Notes: generated from the sequence alone by a model not told the origin. Shown: positions 12,701-18,927, counted from the first letter of the stretch. The stretch is 64,000 nucleotides of DNA from Methylobacterium thuringiense (GCF_022179645.1 NZ_BPRA01000024.1:1-64000), one strand, 5' to 3'. Translations and numbers: made by a program.

Positions 12701-14013
12701 CCGGGCGGTTCGCGGGCGTCACCTCGAACTTCGCCTACCTGACGCCGTTCCTGACCTACGACGCCAACGACGCCTACCTCCGCCTCGCCCGCAACGACCT
12801 GCAGTTCGGCACGACGGCGCAGTCGCGCAACCAGGGCAACGTCGCGAATGCGGCGCAGGCGACGGGGGTCGGTGCGCGGCTCTACGACGCCATCGCCGTG
12901 CTCTCGGCGCCGCAATCGCGGGTCGCCTTCGACGCGCTGTCCGGCGAGATCCACGCGAGTGCGGTCACGGCGCAGTTCGAGAACGCCTTCCTCGTCCGCG
13001 AGGCGGTGCTCGACCGGCTGCGCTGGGGCGATGCCGGCGGCTTCGGCGGCAACAACCTGGGCATCGGCCAGCGCTTCGCGCCGGGCACTACCCTGCCGGG
13101 AGCCTACACGGCCGACGTCCCGGGCCGGACTCCGACGCTCGCGGCGATCCCGACCCGTCTCGTCGATCCGAACCCGGTCGCGGTCTGGGGCCAGGGCTTC
13201 GGCTCCTTCGGCTCGACGGCCACCGACGGCAACGCCGCCCGGCTCGCCCGCCAGACCAGCGGTTTCGTCCTCGGTGCCGACGCGCGGGTGGAGAATGACT
13301 GGCGGGTGGGCGCTGCCGGCGGCTACAGCTTCACCAACCTCGACATCACCGGGCGGCTCTCGTCCGGCACGGTGGAGAGCGGCTACGGTGCGCTCTATGC
13401 CGGCGGCCCGCTCGGAGCCCAGAGCCCGCTGCAGCTGCGCCTCGGCGCGACCTATGGCGGCAACAGCCTGACGACGCGCCGCGCTGTCACCTTCGCCGGC
13501 TTCTCCGAGAACGCGGGCGCCCGCTACGGCGGCACCACCGCCCAGGGCTTCGCGGAGGTCGGCTACCGTGTCGGGACGGCGGCGAGCTACTTCGAGCCCT
13601 TCATCGGCGGCGCCGCGATCCGCCTCGGCCGCGACGGCTTCAGCGAGACCGGCGGCGCTTCGGCGCTGACGGCACAGGGCCGTGACTACGACCTCGCGAC
13701 CTCGACCGTCGGCCTGCGCGCCGAGGGCCGCCTCTCGGAGGTGTTCGCCACCGACATGCCGATCATGGTCCGGGCGCTCGTCGGCTACCGTCGCGCCTAC
13801 GGCGACGTGGTGCCCTCGGCGCTCCTCGCCTTCGCGGGCGGCCAGCAATTCGTCTCGGCCGGCATCCCGATCGACCGCGACGCGCTGGTGGCGCAGGCCG
13901 GAATCGACTGGCAGATGGCCCCGAGCACGACGCTCGGCGTGAACTATACCGGCCAGGTCGGCCAGCGCGCACAGGACCACGGCGTGAAGGGTAACTTCAC
14001 CTACCGGTTCTGA
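703..14013 (+). CDS. giant autotransporter with passenger-associated beta-strand repeats
   Basis: This is a predicted surface-exposed type Va autotransporter of 4436 residues, probably an adhesin or matrix protein. The ATG at 703 follows an AGGGGGC ribosome site, whereas the open frame extends further upstream without one. A long basic N-terminal leader ends in a hydrophobic stretch and an AHA-Q signal-peptidase site near residue 110. The passenger (about 111-4070) is almost entirely Gly/Thr/Asn/Ser/Ala-rich beta-helix sequence. It contains many PATR units of the type GTLTLSGANTYTGATTVSAG and runs of 'ITNSGTI' half-repeats. The C-terminal part (about 4080-4436) is an autotransporter barrel: it includes FDALSGEIHAS and VWGQGFGSFG and ends in aromatic Phe (GNFTYRF). 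Length, repeats and barrel are seen directly. The adhesive role is inferred from the family. It is followed by an IalB gene and a glycosyltransferase on the same strand. Confidence 0.93.
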   Translation: MSSVNSTAVSAVNRMRSLWLASTALVGIRLLPQPAPSVLHLPSSPALLQARMARLLALAIETPASLLARLNPLRSRKVRPAARVGRRKWQRAALAAAASLLLTAALPAHAQTWNGTTSDYNTNGNWNPAGAPIGAGQSATFANTGSATVNVSAPIAPNAWTFNADAQSYAITGSGVNFAGTGLINNDASGTIRIANVIGGVGSLQQFGTGTLVLTSTNTYTGGTTVSAGRVIAQNTGNALGSSGTVAIGAGATVELNNTGTNGYTIAPNTFNGAGTIEKTGTGAITFGGNGGNTNISLSQGGLINVREGTLGGSSSGQGIWTNNRGSLNVAAGASVNTVEAAVFIDALTGAGTYAGGFQGTRTTTIGVAGGIGTFSGTLEDNAGTGGLAIVKTGAGTQTFSGANTYTGGTRISGGALQIGDGGTTGSIIGNVANNASLIFDRNNAYTFAGTITGSGNLTQAGTGTLTLSGTNTYTGGTTFAAGTINAGSAGALGTTGALNFTGGALQYSAANAVDYSGRLSTAAGQIYRIDTNGRDVTFANALTSANGSLNKFGAGTLTLTGANTYNGTSIISGGTLAIGVAGGATGTLITSGTTIAPTAGTTLTVNAGSLIRSTGSVTISNANGAFTINNAGTIDSTSSNTIQNGSTTLTLNNTGTVSSTNFVSVLAGANSRITNSGTITGGSSTSFGYGIEANGLGTQITNQNGGIIQSTATNPVRFDNGGTLINQLGGTIRHTGTTNNNAGAGVYSNGNLTLINGGRITTTSTGASDGVTVLGVGNITNTGTRDGNGTLTGGLIQAANASGLALVGAGSSVTNSGTIQGGTSSNGVNLNNGGTITNQAAGLIAGSNGGIISAGSSAAIITNDGTIRATAQSDGIMLGAGGTINNGSATNTAALIAAAFGSAINNTGSAATIVNNYGRIQGTSFSGAGQASGTGAFTLNNLGTASIVYGTGNFGTYNAGTGTGSGLLTVTNQGLIVSGGTTDANAAVYANGAATITNSGRIGIGSVSNTGVYTATTTGASNAMLLNAGGAVLNQAGGTIQGGGARGITSNAGLTLTNLGTISGTNDGLGVLGGASSVLNVGTISSSTNSGIAVGGAGATLSVTNATRGTITGGSDATFGYGLGANGRSMTVNNYGSIGSGARGLTAVNDGTVTANLYAGSATGSILGSGGNDTVSLYTGAVNAAAVTTPYADAVTGAQSTVTLQNSGAVAAATVGGINLGGGSNTLNLGGTGTYDGVTGTNTTGARGALNMSTVSGLTTLNKQDSGTFVLTGGYGGALTTNVQAGRLIAQNTGNAFGTGTVTISSGAVVELNSTGANRVGLAAGTFTGDGRIQKTGTGNIALGDAGNVNISLLQGGLFDVQAGSVNGSSSGQGIWTDNKGSLNIASGATFDGVEGAIVVDRLTGAGTLRGGFNGTRTTTVGIANGSDTFTGTIQDGSGPLALTKAGTGTQTLAGTSTYTGATTINGGTLLAGANNAFAAASATTVNTGGTLDLGGFAEAVNAVALAGGTITNGTLTGAIASTGGTVSTIAGGATLATTAGTTISTGNTYTGATTVGTASILRAGAANGFSAGSAYTLNGTGTLDLDGTGNAVGSLASAATTSVVTSGTAGAATLTAGGNGATTAFAGTIRNGSGTVGLTKAGAGALTLSGANTYSGATTVSAGTLRAGAANVISTASAVAVNGGTFDLNNFNQSIGALSGSAGTTVSLGSATLTTRTGGTGYGGAITGTGNLVVQGTGNQFSLGGTNAYTGTTTVRDTASGFAILSMNGSILGSNTVSVESGFSTAILNVGNGAGIANTAAVTLSGTRTPELRLQQSTEVGSLNSTAAGSIVTFAAGTVLTTGRNGTADTFAGNIGPGGNGALTKTGTGTLTLSGANTYTGATTVSGGTLQIGNGGRIGQNADGTVFSNVATAGGTLAIARSDAYTYGGLVTGSGTLAQTGNGTTTLTGINGTGAQFTGTANVTAGTLAVNGTFGDTAGNTAIVNVNTNGTLHGTGTIAGSVVVGSGGTVSAGNSPGTLTVGGNYTLDAGSTSLFEFGSAGVVGGANNDLIRVDGNLRLGGTLSLVSATNAASAPVSGAYRLYDYGGTLAGTFGTVTTPSAGSTALVYTNIPTQVNVLLTNGNQSVQYFDGADTTGATAGGQGGTGTWNTANTNWTTLPGGQVNDVWRSGVGIFGGTVGTVTVAGTQDIQGLQFTTTGYALTGGSLNLGGNPFNADTNSFITVDANVATTIGSALVGSATVGLTKLGAGTLTLTGNSGYSGGTILAAGTLNAGGANALGTAGTLAFTGGTLQYSAANAADYSGRFSTADGQAYRVDTNGRNVTYATGLASQGGSLAKLGAGTLTLTGASTYAGATAIDAGTLQVGNGGATGSLAAASAVTVAGGTTLALNRTGTLAFGNAVSGAGALTVNGATGANDSITLFGALRQTGGFTVADASNVTLSGSYSAAPSVSLAGGGTFTNQGSVNASSDAILTSTSADTAVVNAAGAQIVGGFSGVIQVQSAVPAALAVTNSGLIRGNGYDGVTQHGTGALTVTNNGTGVIYGQNGTMSGNGYGVGSDGGGVLTLGNALGGTIVGQYAVVGSNVGDQVANAGTIASGTLNEDGTIAPGGVAGVDLRQGGTVINQTGGLIQGGGNALRSAGALVLRNAGTIASPSSDGIVTSSTFDIRNAGMISSSVNSGIAAVSGSGTIVNATGGTFTGGSSAQFGYGVQFAGGSGTIENYGTLNSTRTTNGGSGGIYAYDRSGTDLATVTANLYAGSTTGVIALSGGDDTVALYTGTGTAGSGVVNTDGVRLQNAGTLAAAAFGTIDLGGGTNTLTLRGAGDGTVANGAAGTLALGSVSGAGTFNKLDAGTWTLTGQTAAPLAGMTATIDGGILAIDGVFGDTAGNTAVVNVNANGTLHGTGTIAGSVVVNGGTVSAGNSPGTLTVNGDYTLNAGATSLFELGARGVVGGISNDLIAVGGNLQLGGTLSLVAATNAATAPVSGAYRIYNYDGALSGTFGTVTTPTAGSTALVYTNIPTQVNVLLTNGNQSVQYFDGADSTGATAGGQGGTGTWSAAGTNWTTLPAGQVNDVWRSGVGIFGGSAGTVTVAGAQNLQGLQFVTDGYRLGGPGTLNLAGDVLTPTQSFVNVDSGVGVTIANTLTATGGTIGLRKLGDGSLTLTGASTFAGTTTVSAGTLAIAAGGSVASAVVNAATFTNAGTVGGGLTNTAGTSTNTGTINGGATILAGTFNTNAATSVVNGTLANNATVNAQGQINGAVSNHAGARLNVVGGLTGVGRLTNDGAVDLGGNGLGVGSLSGTTAAASIVGGGTLLAGSDNTSSSYAGTIRGATALTKAGTGTLTLSGANSHAGATTVSAGTLQAGAVNALSAASAVTVASTGRMDLNGFNQTVASLAGAGSVTLGSATLTTGGSNATTSYAGTISGTGGVVKTGSGGFTLSGANGFTGLTAIQAGTLTVASGGSLAGSVNNAAGFTNAGSVAGSLTNSGSATNTGTVSGGVSNSGSLATSGAINGGLTNTGTVTASAGRIDGAIANNAGTVSISGTVASNGTFANAGGATLAVTGTGAYGLGGLLTNAGSLTVASGGSLTAPAGIVNSGSIRVAQGGTITDALANTGSVVNDGAYNADVSNAASGSISNSATGIWTGNLTANTGGVSNAGQWRGDSRNDAGGSVANTGTWTTTTGPFANAGTLATSGVLNGGVANTGSVQASGQIVGAVSNGMGASFALTGALTGVTTFVNDGTLNLGGTAFTVGSLSGTNAAATLRNGALTTNGDNSSTAYAGMIADGAAATSLTKNGTGSLTLTGTNTYTGGTIVNAGTIVAAAAGLGNGPVTNNSDLIVDQANDATLGSAIDGTGRFVKRGAGALTYTGTGTLSGATTVATGRLSVNGGLANSVVTVANAATLGGTGTVGGIVANAGSAVAPGAAPGAVGTLRVAGNVLFAAQSLYQVDATAAGQSDRIAATGTATLQGGTVQVTAQAGLYNPTTSYTILSAAGGLTGRFAGVTSNFAYLTPFLTYDANDAYLRLARNDLQFGTTAQSRNQGNVANAAQATGVGARLYDAIAVLSAPQSRVAFDALSGEIHASAVTAQFENAFLVREAVLDRLRWGDAGGFGGNNLGIGQRFAPGTTLPGAYTADVPGRTPTLAAIPTRLVDPNPVAVWGQGFGSFGSTATDGNAARLARQTSGFVLGADARVENDWRVGAAGGYSFTNLDITGRLSSGTVESGYGALYAGGPLGAQSPLQLRLGATYGGNSLTTRRAVTFAGFSENAGARYGGTTAQGFAEVGYRVGTAASYFEPFIGGAAIRLGRDGFSETGGASALTAQGRDYDLATSTVGLRAEGRLSEVFATDMPIMVRALVGYRRAYGDVVPSALLAFAGGQQFVSAGIPIDRDALVAQAGIDWQMAPSTTLGVNYTGQVGQRAQDHGVKGNFTYRF
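1387..1920 (+). repeat. internal passenger duplication, copy 1 of pair A
   Basis: This codes for a passenger segment beginning near 'IAQNTGNALG' and passing through 'SSSGQGIWTNN' and 'GTRTTTIGV'. It is matched in the same order by a second copy at about 4561-5082 ('IAQNTGNAFG', 'SSSGQGIWTDN', 'GTRTTTVGI'). The two copies have diverged at many codons but stay co-linear, so this is an old in-frame duplication rather than independent PATR units. Confidence 0.75.
4561..5082 (+). repeat. internal passenger duplication, copy 2 of pair A
   Basis: This is the second, co-linear copy of the segment at 1387-1920. It is slightly shorter through small in-frame losses. Both copies run into a standard PATR unit (TQTLAGTSTYTGATTI here). 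Confidence 0.75.
6628..7290 (+). repeat. internal passenger duplication, copy 1 of pair B (663 bp)
   Basis: It starts at FGDTAGNTAIVNVN and ends near IQGLQF. It includes NIPTQVNVLLTNGNQSVQYF and VNDVWRSGVGIFGG, both repeated almost without change at 9352-10011. The copies differ in length by one codon (VVVGSGGTV against VVVNGGTV). This is the most similar long duplication in the gene and a likely substrate for recombination. Confidence 0.85.
9352..10011 (+). repeat. internal passenger duplication, copy 2 of pair B (660 bp)
   Basis: This is the second copy of the 6628-7290 block. Long stretches are nearly identical at the DNA level, for example around the VQYFDGAD and NDVWRSG codons, with mostly synonymous or conservative changes elsewhere. 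Confidence 0.85.
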
Positions 14014-14032
14014 GACCGCGGCGACCGACACC

Positions 14033-14086
14033 ACGGCCACGCACGGCAAGCGGAATCCCCGGATCCTGCTTGCCGTGTGTGGCCGT
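14033..14086 (+). terminator. long hairpin after the autotransporter gene
   Basis: A 19-nt left arm (14033-14051) pairs with 14068-14086 with one G-U pair and no true mismatch, around a 16-nt loop. It begins 19 nt after the autotransporter stop codon and ends before the IalB start. No T-tract follows, so it may be a rho-independent-like terminator, an attenuator limiting read-through into the next gene, or an mRNA 3' stabiliser. Confidence 0.6.
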
Positions 14087-14136
14087 TCGACCCACACCCT
14101 TCGCGATCTCACATCCCTGCCGAAAGGCCTGCCGTC

Positions 14137-14739
14137 ATGATCCGTCCCGTCACGATGCCCTGGAAGGCCGGCCTCGGCCTCGCCGCCACGGCCGCGGTCA
14201 TCGCCGCCCTCCTGTCGGGACCGGTCGCCGGAGAGACGGCCAAGCCGGCCGCTGCGCCGCCGGCCAAGCCCGTCCCGAACGAGCCCGGCGCGACCACGGC
14301 GAGCTTCGGCGACTGGGTCCTGCGCTGCCAGCGCGGCGGGTCGGCCGAGAAGCCGGTGCGGGTCTGCGAGGTCGCCCAGTCCATGCAGGTCCAGGGACAG
14401 AACCAGCCCATCGCCCAGATCGCCATCGGCCGCGCCGGCGCCGGCGAGCCGCTTCAGATCACGGTGCTGCTGCCCCCGAACGTCGCCTTCCCGAGCAGCG
14501 TGCGCCTGCTCTCCGACGAGAAGGACACCGGCGGCTACGAACTGGTCTGGCGCCGCTGCCTTCCCGGCGCCTGCGTCGCCGACGCCGCCGCCAAGGACGA
14601 CGCCCTCAAGCGCTGGCGCGCCGCGAACGAGCCCGGCCGCATCGTCTTCAAGAATGCCGGCGGACAGGACGTCGCCATTCCCCTGTCCTGGCGCGGCCTG
14701 CCCCAGGCCCTCGACGCGCTGGTCAAGGAGCCGGTCTAG
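14137..14739 (+). CDS. invasion-associated locus B (IalB) family protein
   Basis: This is a 200-residue exported protein. A hydrophobic signal segment lies at about residues 10-30 and is followed by an Ala/Pro-rich stretch. The IalB-family core then starts at FGDWVLRCQ and has paired cysteines (RVCEV, WRRCLPGACVAD). IalB proteins of alphaproteobacteria are periplasmic or envelope proteins of poorly defined biochemistry; the name comes from Bartonella. I chose the ATG at 14137 (MIRPVTMPWK) because it directly precedes the signal peptide and has an AAGG site upstream. A GTG at 14077 is in frame but would sit in the preceding hairpin. It lies between the giant autotransporter and a glycosyltransferase on the same strand, so an envelope role fits. 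Confidence 0.85.
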   Translation: MIRPVTMPWKAGLGLAATAAVIAALLSGPVAGETAKPAAAPPAKPVPNEPGATTASFGDWVLRCQRGGSAEKPVRVCEVAQSMQVQGQNQPIAQIAIGRAGAGEPLQITVLLPPNVAFPSSVRLLSDEKDTGGYELVWRRCLPGACVADAAAKDDALKRWRAANEPGRIVFKNAGGQDVAIPLSWRGLPQALDALVKEPV

Positions 14740-14840
14740 AGCATTTTCGAGCGAAGTGGCTTCCGGTTCGCGTGAAGAAAATGCGACCACTCATAGAGAT
14801 AGAGCAGCTTCCGTGGATCGGAGATCACGAAAACTGCTCT
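14738..14840. repeat. Rhizobiales-type intergenic palindromic repeat
   Basis: It starts at the IalB stop codon with 'agagcattttcgagcgaag', contains 'ccggttcgcgtgaagaaaat', and closes with 'aaaactgctct', the inverted counterpart of its opening. I recognise this pattern from memory as a class of short intergenic repeat dispersed in genomes of Methylobacterium, Bradyrhizobium, Mesorhizobium and relatives. No protein is encoded. The IalB TAG overlaps its first bases. Confidence 0.7.
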
Positions 14841-14981
14841 ATCGGCTTCCCCCGCCGGCTTCGGGCAGGGGGCCATCCCCGGCTATGCAGGCCGGCCGGG
14901 TTCGTCTACGCGATTCCGGCCATGTGATCCGTATCGATCGAACGGGTTGCGGGCGGCCGACGCAGGAGATCGCACATCGGG

Positions 14982-17900
14982 ATGATCGGCAGGCTGCTCC
15001 CGTTCGGTGCCGGGCGACGCAGGCGTCGTGAGCGGTTGCGGGCGCGGCGCATCATCGAGTGCTCGGGGCTGTTCGATGCCGCCTGGTATCTGGACCGCCA
15101 TCCGGACGTCGCCGCCTCGGGGCAGGACCCGCTCGATCATTTCCTGAGATCCGGCGCAGGCGAGGGGCGGCCTGCTGGCCCGGACTTCGACACGCGGCTC
15201 TATCTCGCTGCCCATCCCAGCCTCGCCGACGGCCGGGGCAACGCCCTACTGCACTACCTCGAACACGGCGCGAAGGCGGGGCCCTTCGTCGGTCCGGCCC
15301 TGCCTGCCTCCGGCCCGCCGGGCGGAGCGGCTCTCGAATCCGTCAGCTTCAGCGTCATCCTGTTCGACGGCCCGCAGGCCGCGCGCGACCGGACCCTGCA
15401 GAGCCTGACGCGCCAGGGCGATGCCGTCGTCGAGGTCATCGCCGGGCGCAGCGATACGCAGCTCCTCCCGGTCCGCACGGTGTCGGCCGTGCCGGATGCG
15501 GCCTTCCTCGGCGTCGCGCTCGATGCGGCGGCCAACGCCTACGTCGTCCTGCTCGATCCGGGCGACATCGTGCTGGACGGCGCGCTCGCCACGCTCGCTG
15601 GTCATCTCGCCCGCGAGGGATCCGACATCGTCTACGGCGACGAGACCTCGGGCGAGGCCGATGCGGCGACGCCGCAATTGAAGCCCGGCTGGTCGCCGGA
15701 CCTGCTCCGGGCCTACAATTACTTCGGGCGCCTCACGGCCATCCGGCGCGACATCGCGCGCGCGGCCCGCCCCGATCCGTCGGCGGGCGCTGCAGCGGAA
15801 TGGAGACTCAACCTCGCCGCCGCGGCCCGCGCCGGCCGGATCGACCGGGTGCCCGTCGTTCTTTGCCGGCGAACCGAACCGGACAGATTCGACCGCGTTC
15901 GCGCCCTGAGCCATCGCGCCGACTACGAACGCGTTCTTGCAGCGCATCTGGCGGACCGGGCGGACGCACCGCGGATCGCGTCGCGCGGCGACGGCACGTT
16001 CCACGCCGCCTGGACGCTGCCGGTCCGTCCGCTCGTCTCCGTCGTGATCGCGCATGCCGCCGCCGCCGACACCCTGCAAAACCGTATCGACAGCCTCCTG
16101 CACGGGACCGATTACCCAGACATCGAGATCGTCGTCGTCGGCCACCGATCGGCGGCATCGGAGACCGAAGCGCCCTGCGAACGCCCGGCCGACCGGCCGA
16201 TCCGGTTCGTCCCCCTCGACGGAAGCCTCACCCCTGCGAGGGCGTGCAACCTCGGCGCCTCGGTCGCGCGAGGGCAGTTCCTTCTCTTCCTCGGCTCGAA
16301 TCTCACGGTCGTCGCGAGCGGCTGGCTGGACGAACTGGTGCGGCATGGCCTCGGTGCGGGCGTCGGCGTGGTCGGTCCGAAGCTGCTCGCGTCCGACGGC
16401 GGGATCCGGGAGGCGGGCATCGGCCTCGGCTTGCGGGAGCTCTGCGCGCCCGTCTTCGAAGGCGCCGCGCCGGGCGAATGGGGCGTCTTCGGCTCGCCCG
16501 ACATCGAGCGGAATGTCGCCGCGGTGTCGGGGGCCTGCCAGCTCGTGTCCCGGGCGGTGTTCGACCGCGTCGGCGGATACGACGAGCGGTTTCTGACCGT
16601 CTGCGCCGCGATCCCGTTCTGTCTCGACGCCGCCCGAGCCGGCTTCCGAACCGTCTATGCCGCCGGGGCCGTCCTCATCCAGGCGGAGGCTTCGCCGGAT
16701 GATGCCGAAGCCGCGGCCGATCGGGTGCTTCTGGCGGAACGCCTGCGCGCCCTCGGGATCGCGGAGGATCCGTTCCTGCATCCCGCCCTGGACGCCCGGA
16801 GCGCCGCGCCGCGCCTGCGCGAGCACTGGCCGGAACTCGGAACGCTCGACCTGCCGCGCGGCATCGCGCGGCTGGCGCGTCCGCCCGATGTCGCCCAGCC
16901 GCTCGACCTGTTCGACGACGGGGCCGTGGCGGCGGCCGCGGGCTTGCCCTGGAGCGCAGTGGCGTGGGGCGGCACGCAGGATGGCGCATCCGGCGCCCGG
17001 ATCCTCATCGAACTCCTGCGGCGGCGGCCGGATCTTCGCGCCCGCTTTCCGCGCGCGCTCGGCGCGGGGAGGGGAGGCGGGTTCGCCGAGTGGGTCGGGA
17101 CGGAGGGGATCGCGATCCTGCGCCTGTCGGACACCCAGGCCGCCGGCATTGCGGCGGCCTTCGCGACGGATCCCGGCGCCCGCGCTCGCCAGTACCTCAC
17201 CTACGACGCCGCGTTTCGCGCCGAGGAACCGCTCTTCCTCCTGCCGAACGGCCGGCCGGCTACCTGCCGGCGGCTCTTCGAGGCGGTCGCGGCCCGGCTC
17301 CTCACGCTGGAGGAGGTCTGGTGGTTCCTGCTCGCCTGCGCCGAGACGCCGCTCGACGAACTCCAGGAGACCTGGGCGATCACGCCGCTCTGGCAGGCGG
17401 CGGTCCCCGACGGCGGCAGCGTCTTCGGCATCGTCGATCTCGTGCAATGGGTTAGCGCGACCTACGGCATCACCTCGGATTGGCTGTTCGCGCCCTGCGA
17501 GCCCGCGACGGCGAGCGATGCGGAGCAGGTCCGGTTGGGCCTCGCCACGCATCCGGACTGGCGCGCCGCCTTTCCCGATGCGCTGACCGACGGATCGCAG
17601 GCGCAGGCCCTGTTGCAGTATCTGTCGACACGCCGGTCGGGCCTGCCGTTCGTCGCGCGCGAATGGGCGCGGACGCGGGACGTCTCCGCCCTCGCGCCGG
17701 AGCTTCGCAAGGGCGGTGTCAACGTCCTCGGCCATTTCTCCTACCCGTCCGGGTTGCGAATCTCGGCCGAGAGCATGGTCGCGGGTCTGCGCCTCAACGG
17801 CGTGCCGCTGAGCCTGCGCGACGTGCCGATCCGCTTCGCCACGGACGAGCCGATCACGCCGCGGCTCACGGGCTCCGAGGTCTTCGAGACGACCATCGTC

Positions 17901-18806
17901 CACGTGCAGCCGCAGCCGCTGTTCAGCGAGGCCTATGCCCGCGCGGGGCTGCGGCCGCGCGAGGCGCGGACCTACCGGATCGGCTACTGGTACTGGGAGT
18001 TCGACGCCCTGCCGCCGGACTGGAATCGCGCGGCGCTCGATTGCGACGAGTTCTGGACCGCAACCGAATTCGTCGCCGAGGGCCTGAGACGGACGTTCCG
18101 TCAGCCCGTGCGGGTGCTGAGCCCAGGCGTCGAGCTCCCGGAGTTTCAACCCTTGCCGCGCGCGCATTTCGGCCTGCCCGAGGGCGACTGCCTGTTCCTG
18201 TTCACGTTCCACATGACGAGCGTCATGGAGCGCAAGAATCCGCTCGGCCTGATCGCGGCCTTCCGGCAGGCGTTTCGCCCGGACGATCGGGCGAAGCTCG
18301 TAATCAAGACCGCGTTCGGCCGCGAGCATCCGGAGGCGTTCGCCCGGTTGCTCCAGGCCGCGCAGGAGGCGGGCGTGATCCTGATCGACGCGACTTTTAC
18401 GCGGCACGAGACGCTTGCCCTGATGGCGGCCTGCGACGCCTACGTCTCACTGCATCGCAGCGAGGGCCTCGGCCTGTCGATGGCGGAGGCGATGCTGCTG
18501 GGCAAGCCCACGATCGCGACGCGCTACTCGGGAAACCTCGACTTCATGGACGACGGCAACGCCCTGCTCGTCGAGTCCCGTCTCGTGACGCTCGACCGGG
18601 ATCTGCCGCCCTATCCGCGCGGGCTGCGCTGGGCCGAGCCATCGCGCGACCATGCCGCCGCGCAGATGCGCCGTCTCTACGAGGACCGGGCGTTCGGGCA
18701 GGCGCTGGGCGCGGCGGCCCGCGCCGACCTCGCGACGCGGATGAGCCATCGCGCCAGCGGCCGGCGCATGGCGGACCGGCTCGACGAGATCGCGGCGATG
18801 CCCTGA
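14982..18806 (+). CDS. multidomain glycosyltransferase (GT2-like plus GT4-like)
   Basis: This is a 1274-residue protein with several sugar-transfer modules. Residues 25-95 carry two copies of a short motif common in exopolysaccharide glycosyltransferases (FDAAWYLDRHPDVA, then FDTRLYLAAHPSLA). Residues about 112-300 resemble a GT2 half-domain (DIVYGDE). Residues about 345-600 are a second GT2-like domain (VSVVIA, VVGPKLL, then FDRVGGYDERF). The middle, about 650-910, is unassigned. Residues about 915-1274 form a GT4-type domain (RKNPLGLIAAFRQAF, and HRSEGLGLSMAEAMLLGKP with the typical E-x7-E region). No membrane segment is evident, so a cytoplasmic location is likely. It probably decorates surface polysaccharide or a protein. 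Being next to a giant autotransporter raises the possibility that the adhesin is the acceptor (inference only). Confidence 0.85.
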   Translation: MIGRLLPFGAGRRRRRERLRARRIIECSGLFDAAWYLDRHPDVAASGQDPLDHFLRSGAGEGRPAGPDFDTRLYLAAHPSLADGRGNALLHYLEHGAKAGPFVGPALPASGPPGGAALESVSFSVILFDGPQAARDRTLQSLTRQGDAVVEVIAGRSDTQLLPVRTVSAVPDAAFLGVALDAAANAYVVLLDPGDIVLDGALATLAGHLAREGSDIVYGDETSGEADAATPQLKPGWSPDLLRAYNYFGRLTAIRRDIARAARPDPSAGAAAEWRLNLAAAARAGRIDRVPVVLCRRTEPDRFDRVRALSHRADYERVLAAHLADRADAPRIASRGDGTFHAAWTLPVRPLVSVVIAHAAAADTLQNRIDSLLHGTDYPDIEIVVVGHRSAASETEAPCERPADRPIRFVPLDGSLTPARACNLGASVARGQFLLFLGSNLTVVASGWLDELVRHGLGAGVGVVGPKLLASDGGIREAGIGLGLRELCAPVFEGAAPGEWGVFGSPDIERNVAAVSGACQLVSRAVFDRVGGYDERFLTVCAAIPFCLDAARAGFRTVYAAGAVLIQAEASPDDAEAAADRVLLAERLRALGIAEDPFLHPALDARSAAPRLREHWPELGTLDLPRGIARLARPPDVAQPLDLFDDGAVAAAAGLPWSAVAWGGTQDGASGARILIELLRRRPDLRARFPRALGAGRGGGFAEWVGTEGIAILRLSDTQAAGIAAAFATDPGARARQYLTYDAAFRAEEPLFLLPNGRPATCRRLFEAVAARLLTLEEVWWFLLACAETPLDELQETWAITPLWQAAVPDGGSVFGIVDLVQWVSATYGITSDWLFAPCEPATASDAEQVRLGLATHPDWRAAFPDALTDGSQAQALLQYLSTRRSGLPFVAREWARTRDVSALAPELRKGGVNVLGHFSYPSGLRISAESMVAGLRLNGVPLSLRDVPIRFATDEPITPRLTGSEVFETTIVHVQPQPLFSEAYARAGLRPREARTYRIGYWYWEFDALPPDWNRAALDCDEFWTATEFVAEGLRRTFRQPVRVLSPGVELPEFQPLPRAHFGLPEGDCLFLFTFHMTSVMERKNPLGLIAAFRQAFRPDDRAKLVIKTAFGREHPEAFARLLQAAQEAGVILIDATFTRHETLALMAACDAYVSLHRSEGLGLSMAEAMLLGKPTIATRYSGNLDFMDDGNALLVESRLVTLDRDLPPYPRGLRWAEPSRDHAAAQMRRLYEDRAFGQALGAAARADLATRMSHRASGRRMADRLDEIAAMP

Positions 18807-18927
18807 ACCGCCGGCCGGCGCACGACCCTCCGGCGAGCCCGTCCCTTTTGGCGGCCGCCCGCGCGTGGTACGCGACCGGCCGTTCCCGACGACGCGCCCA
18901 AGGCCGCAGGTGGCTCAGCCCGGATCC

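Noticed and set aside
1030-12900. Reading the repeated passenger DNA as a tandem-repeat mobile element
   Set aside because: The repeats are in frame with one open reading frame and match passenger-associated protein repeats. There are no terminal inverted repeats or transposase.
11278-14790. A 1170-codon open frame on the minus strand opposite the autotransporter gene
   Set aside because: It is antisense to well-supported coding sequence. The translation is low-complexity Arg/Ala/Gly/Asp sequence without domains, and it arises from GC-rich codon bias.
15246-18407. A 1053-codon minus-strand open frame opposite the glycosyltransferase
   Set aside because: It is antisense to a protein with clear glycosyltransferase motifs. 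Its own translation is Arg/Glu-rich noise.
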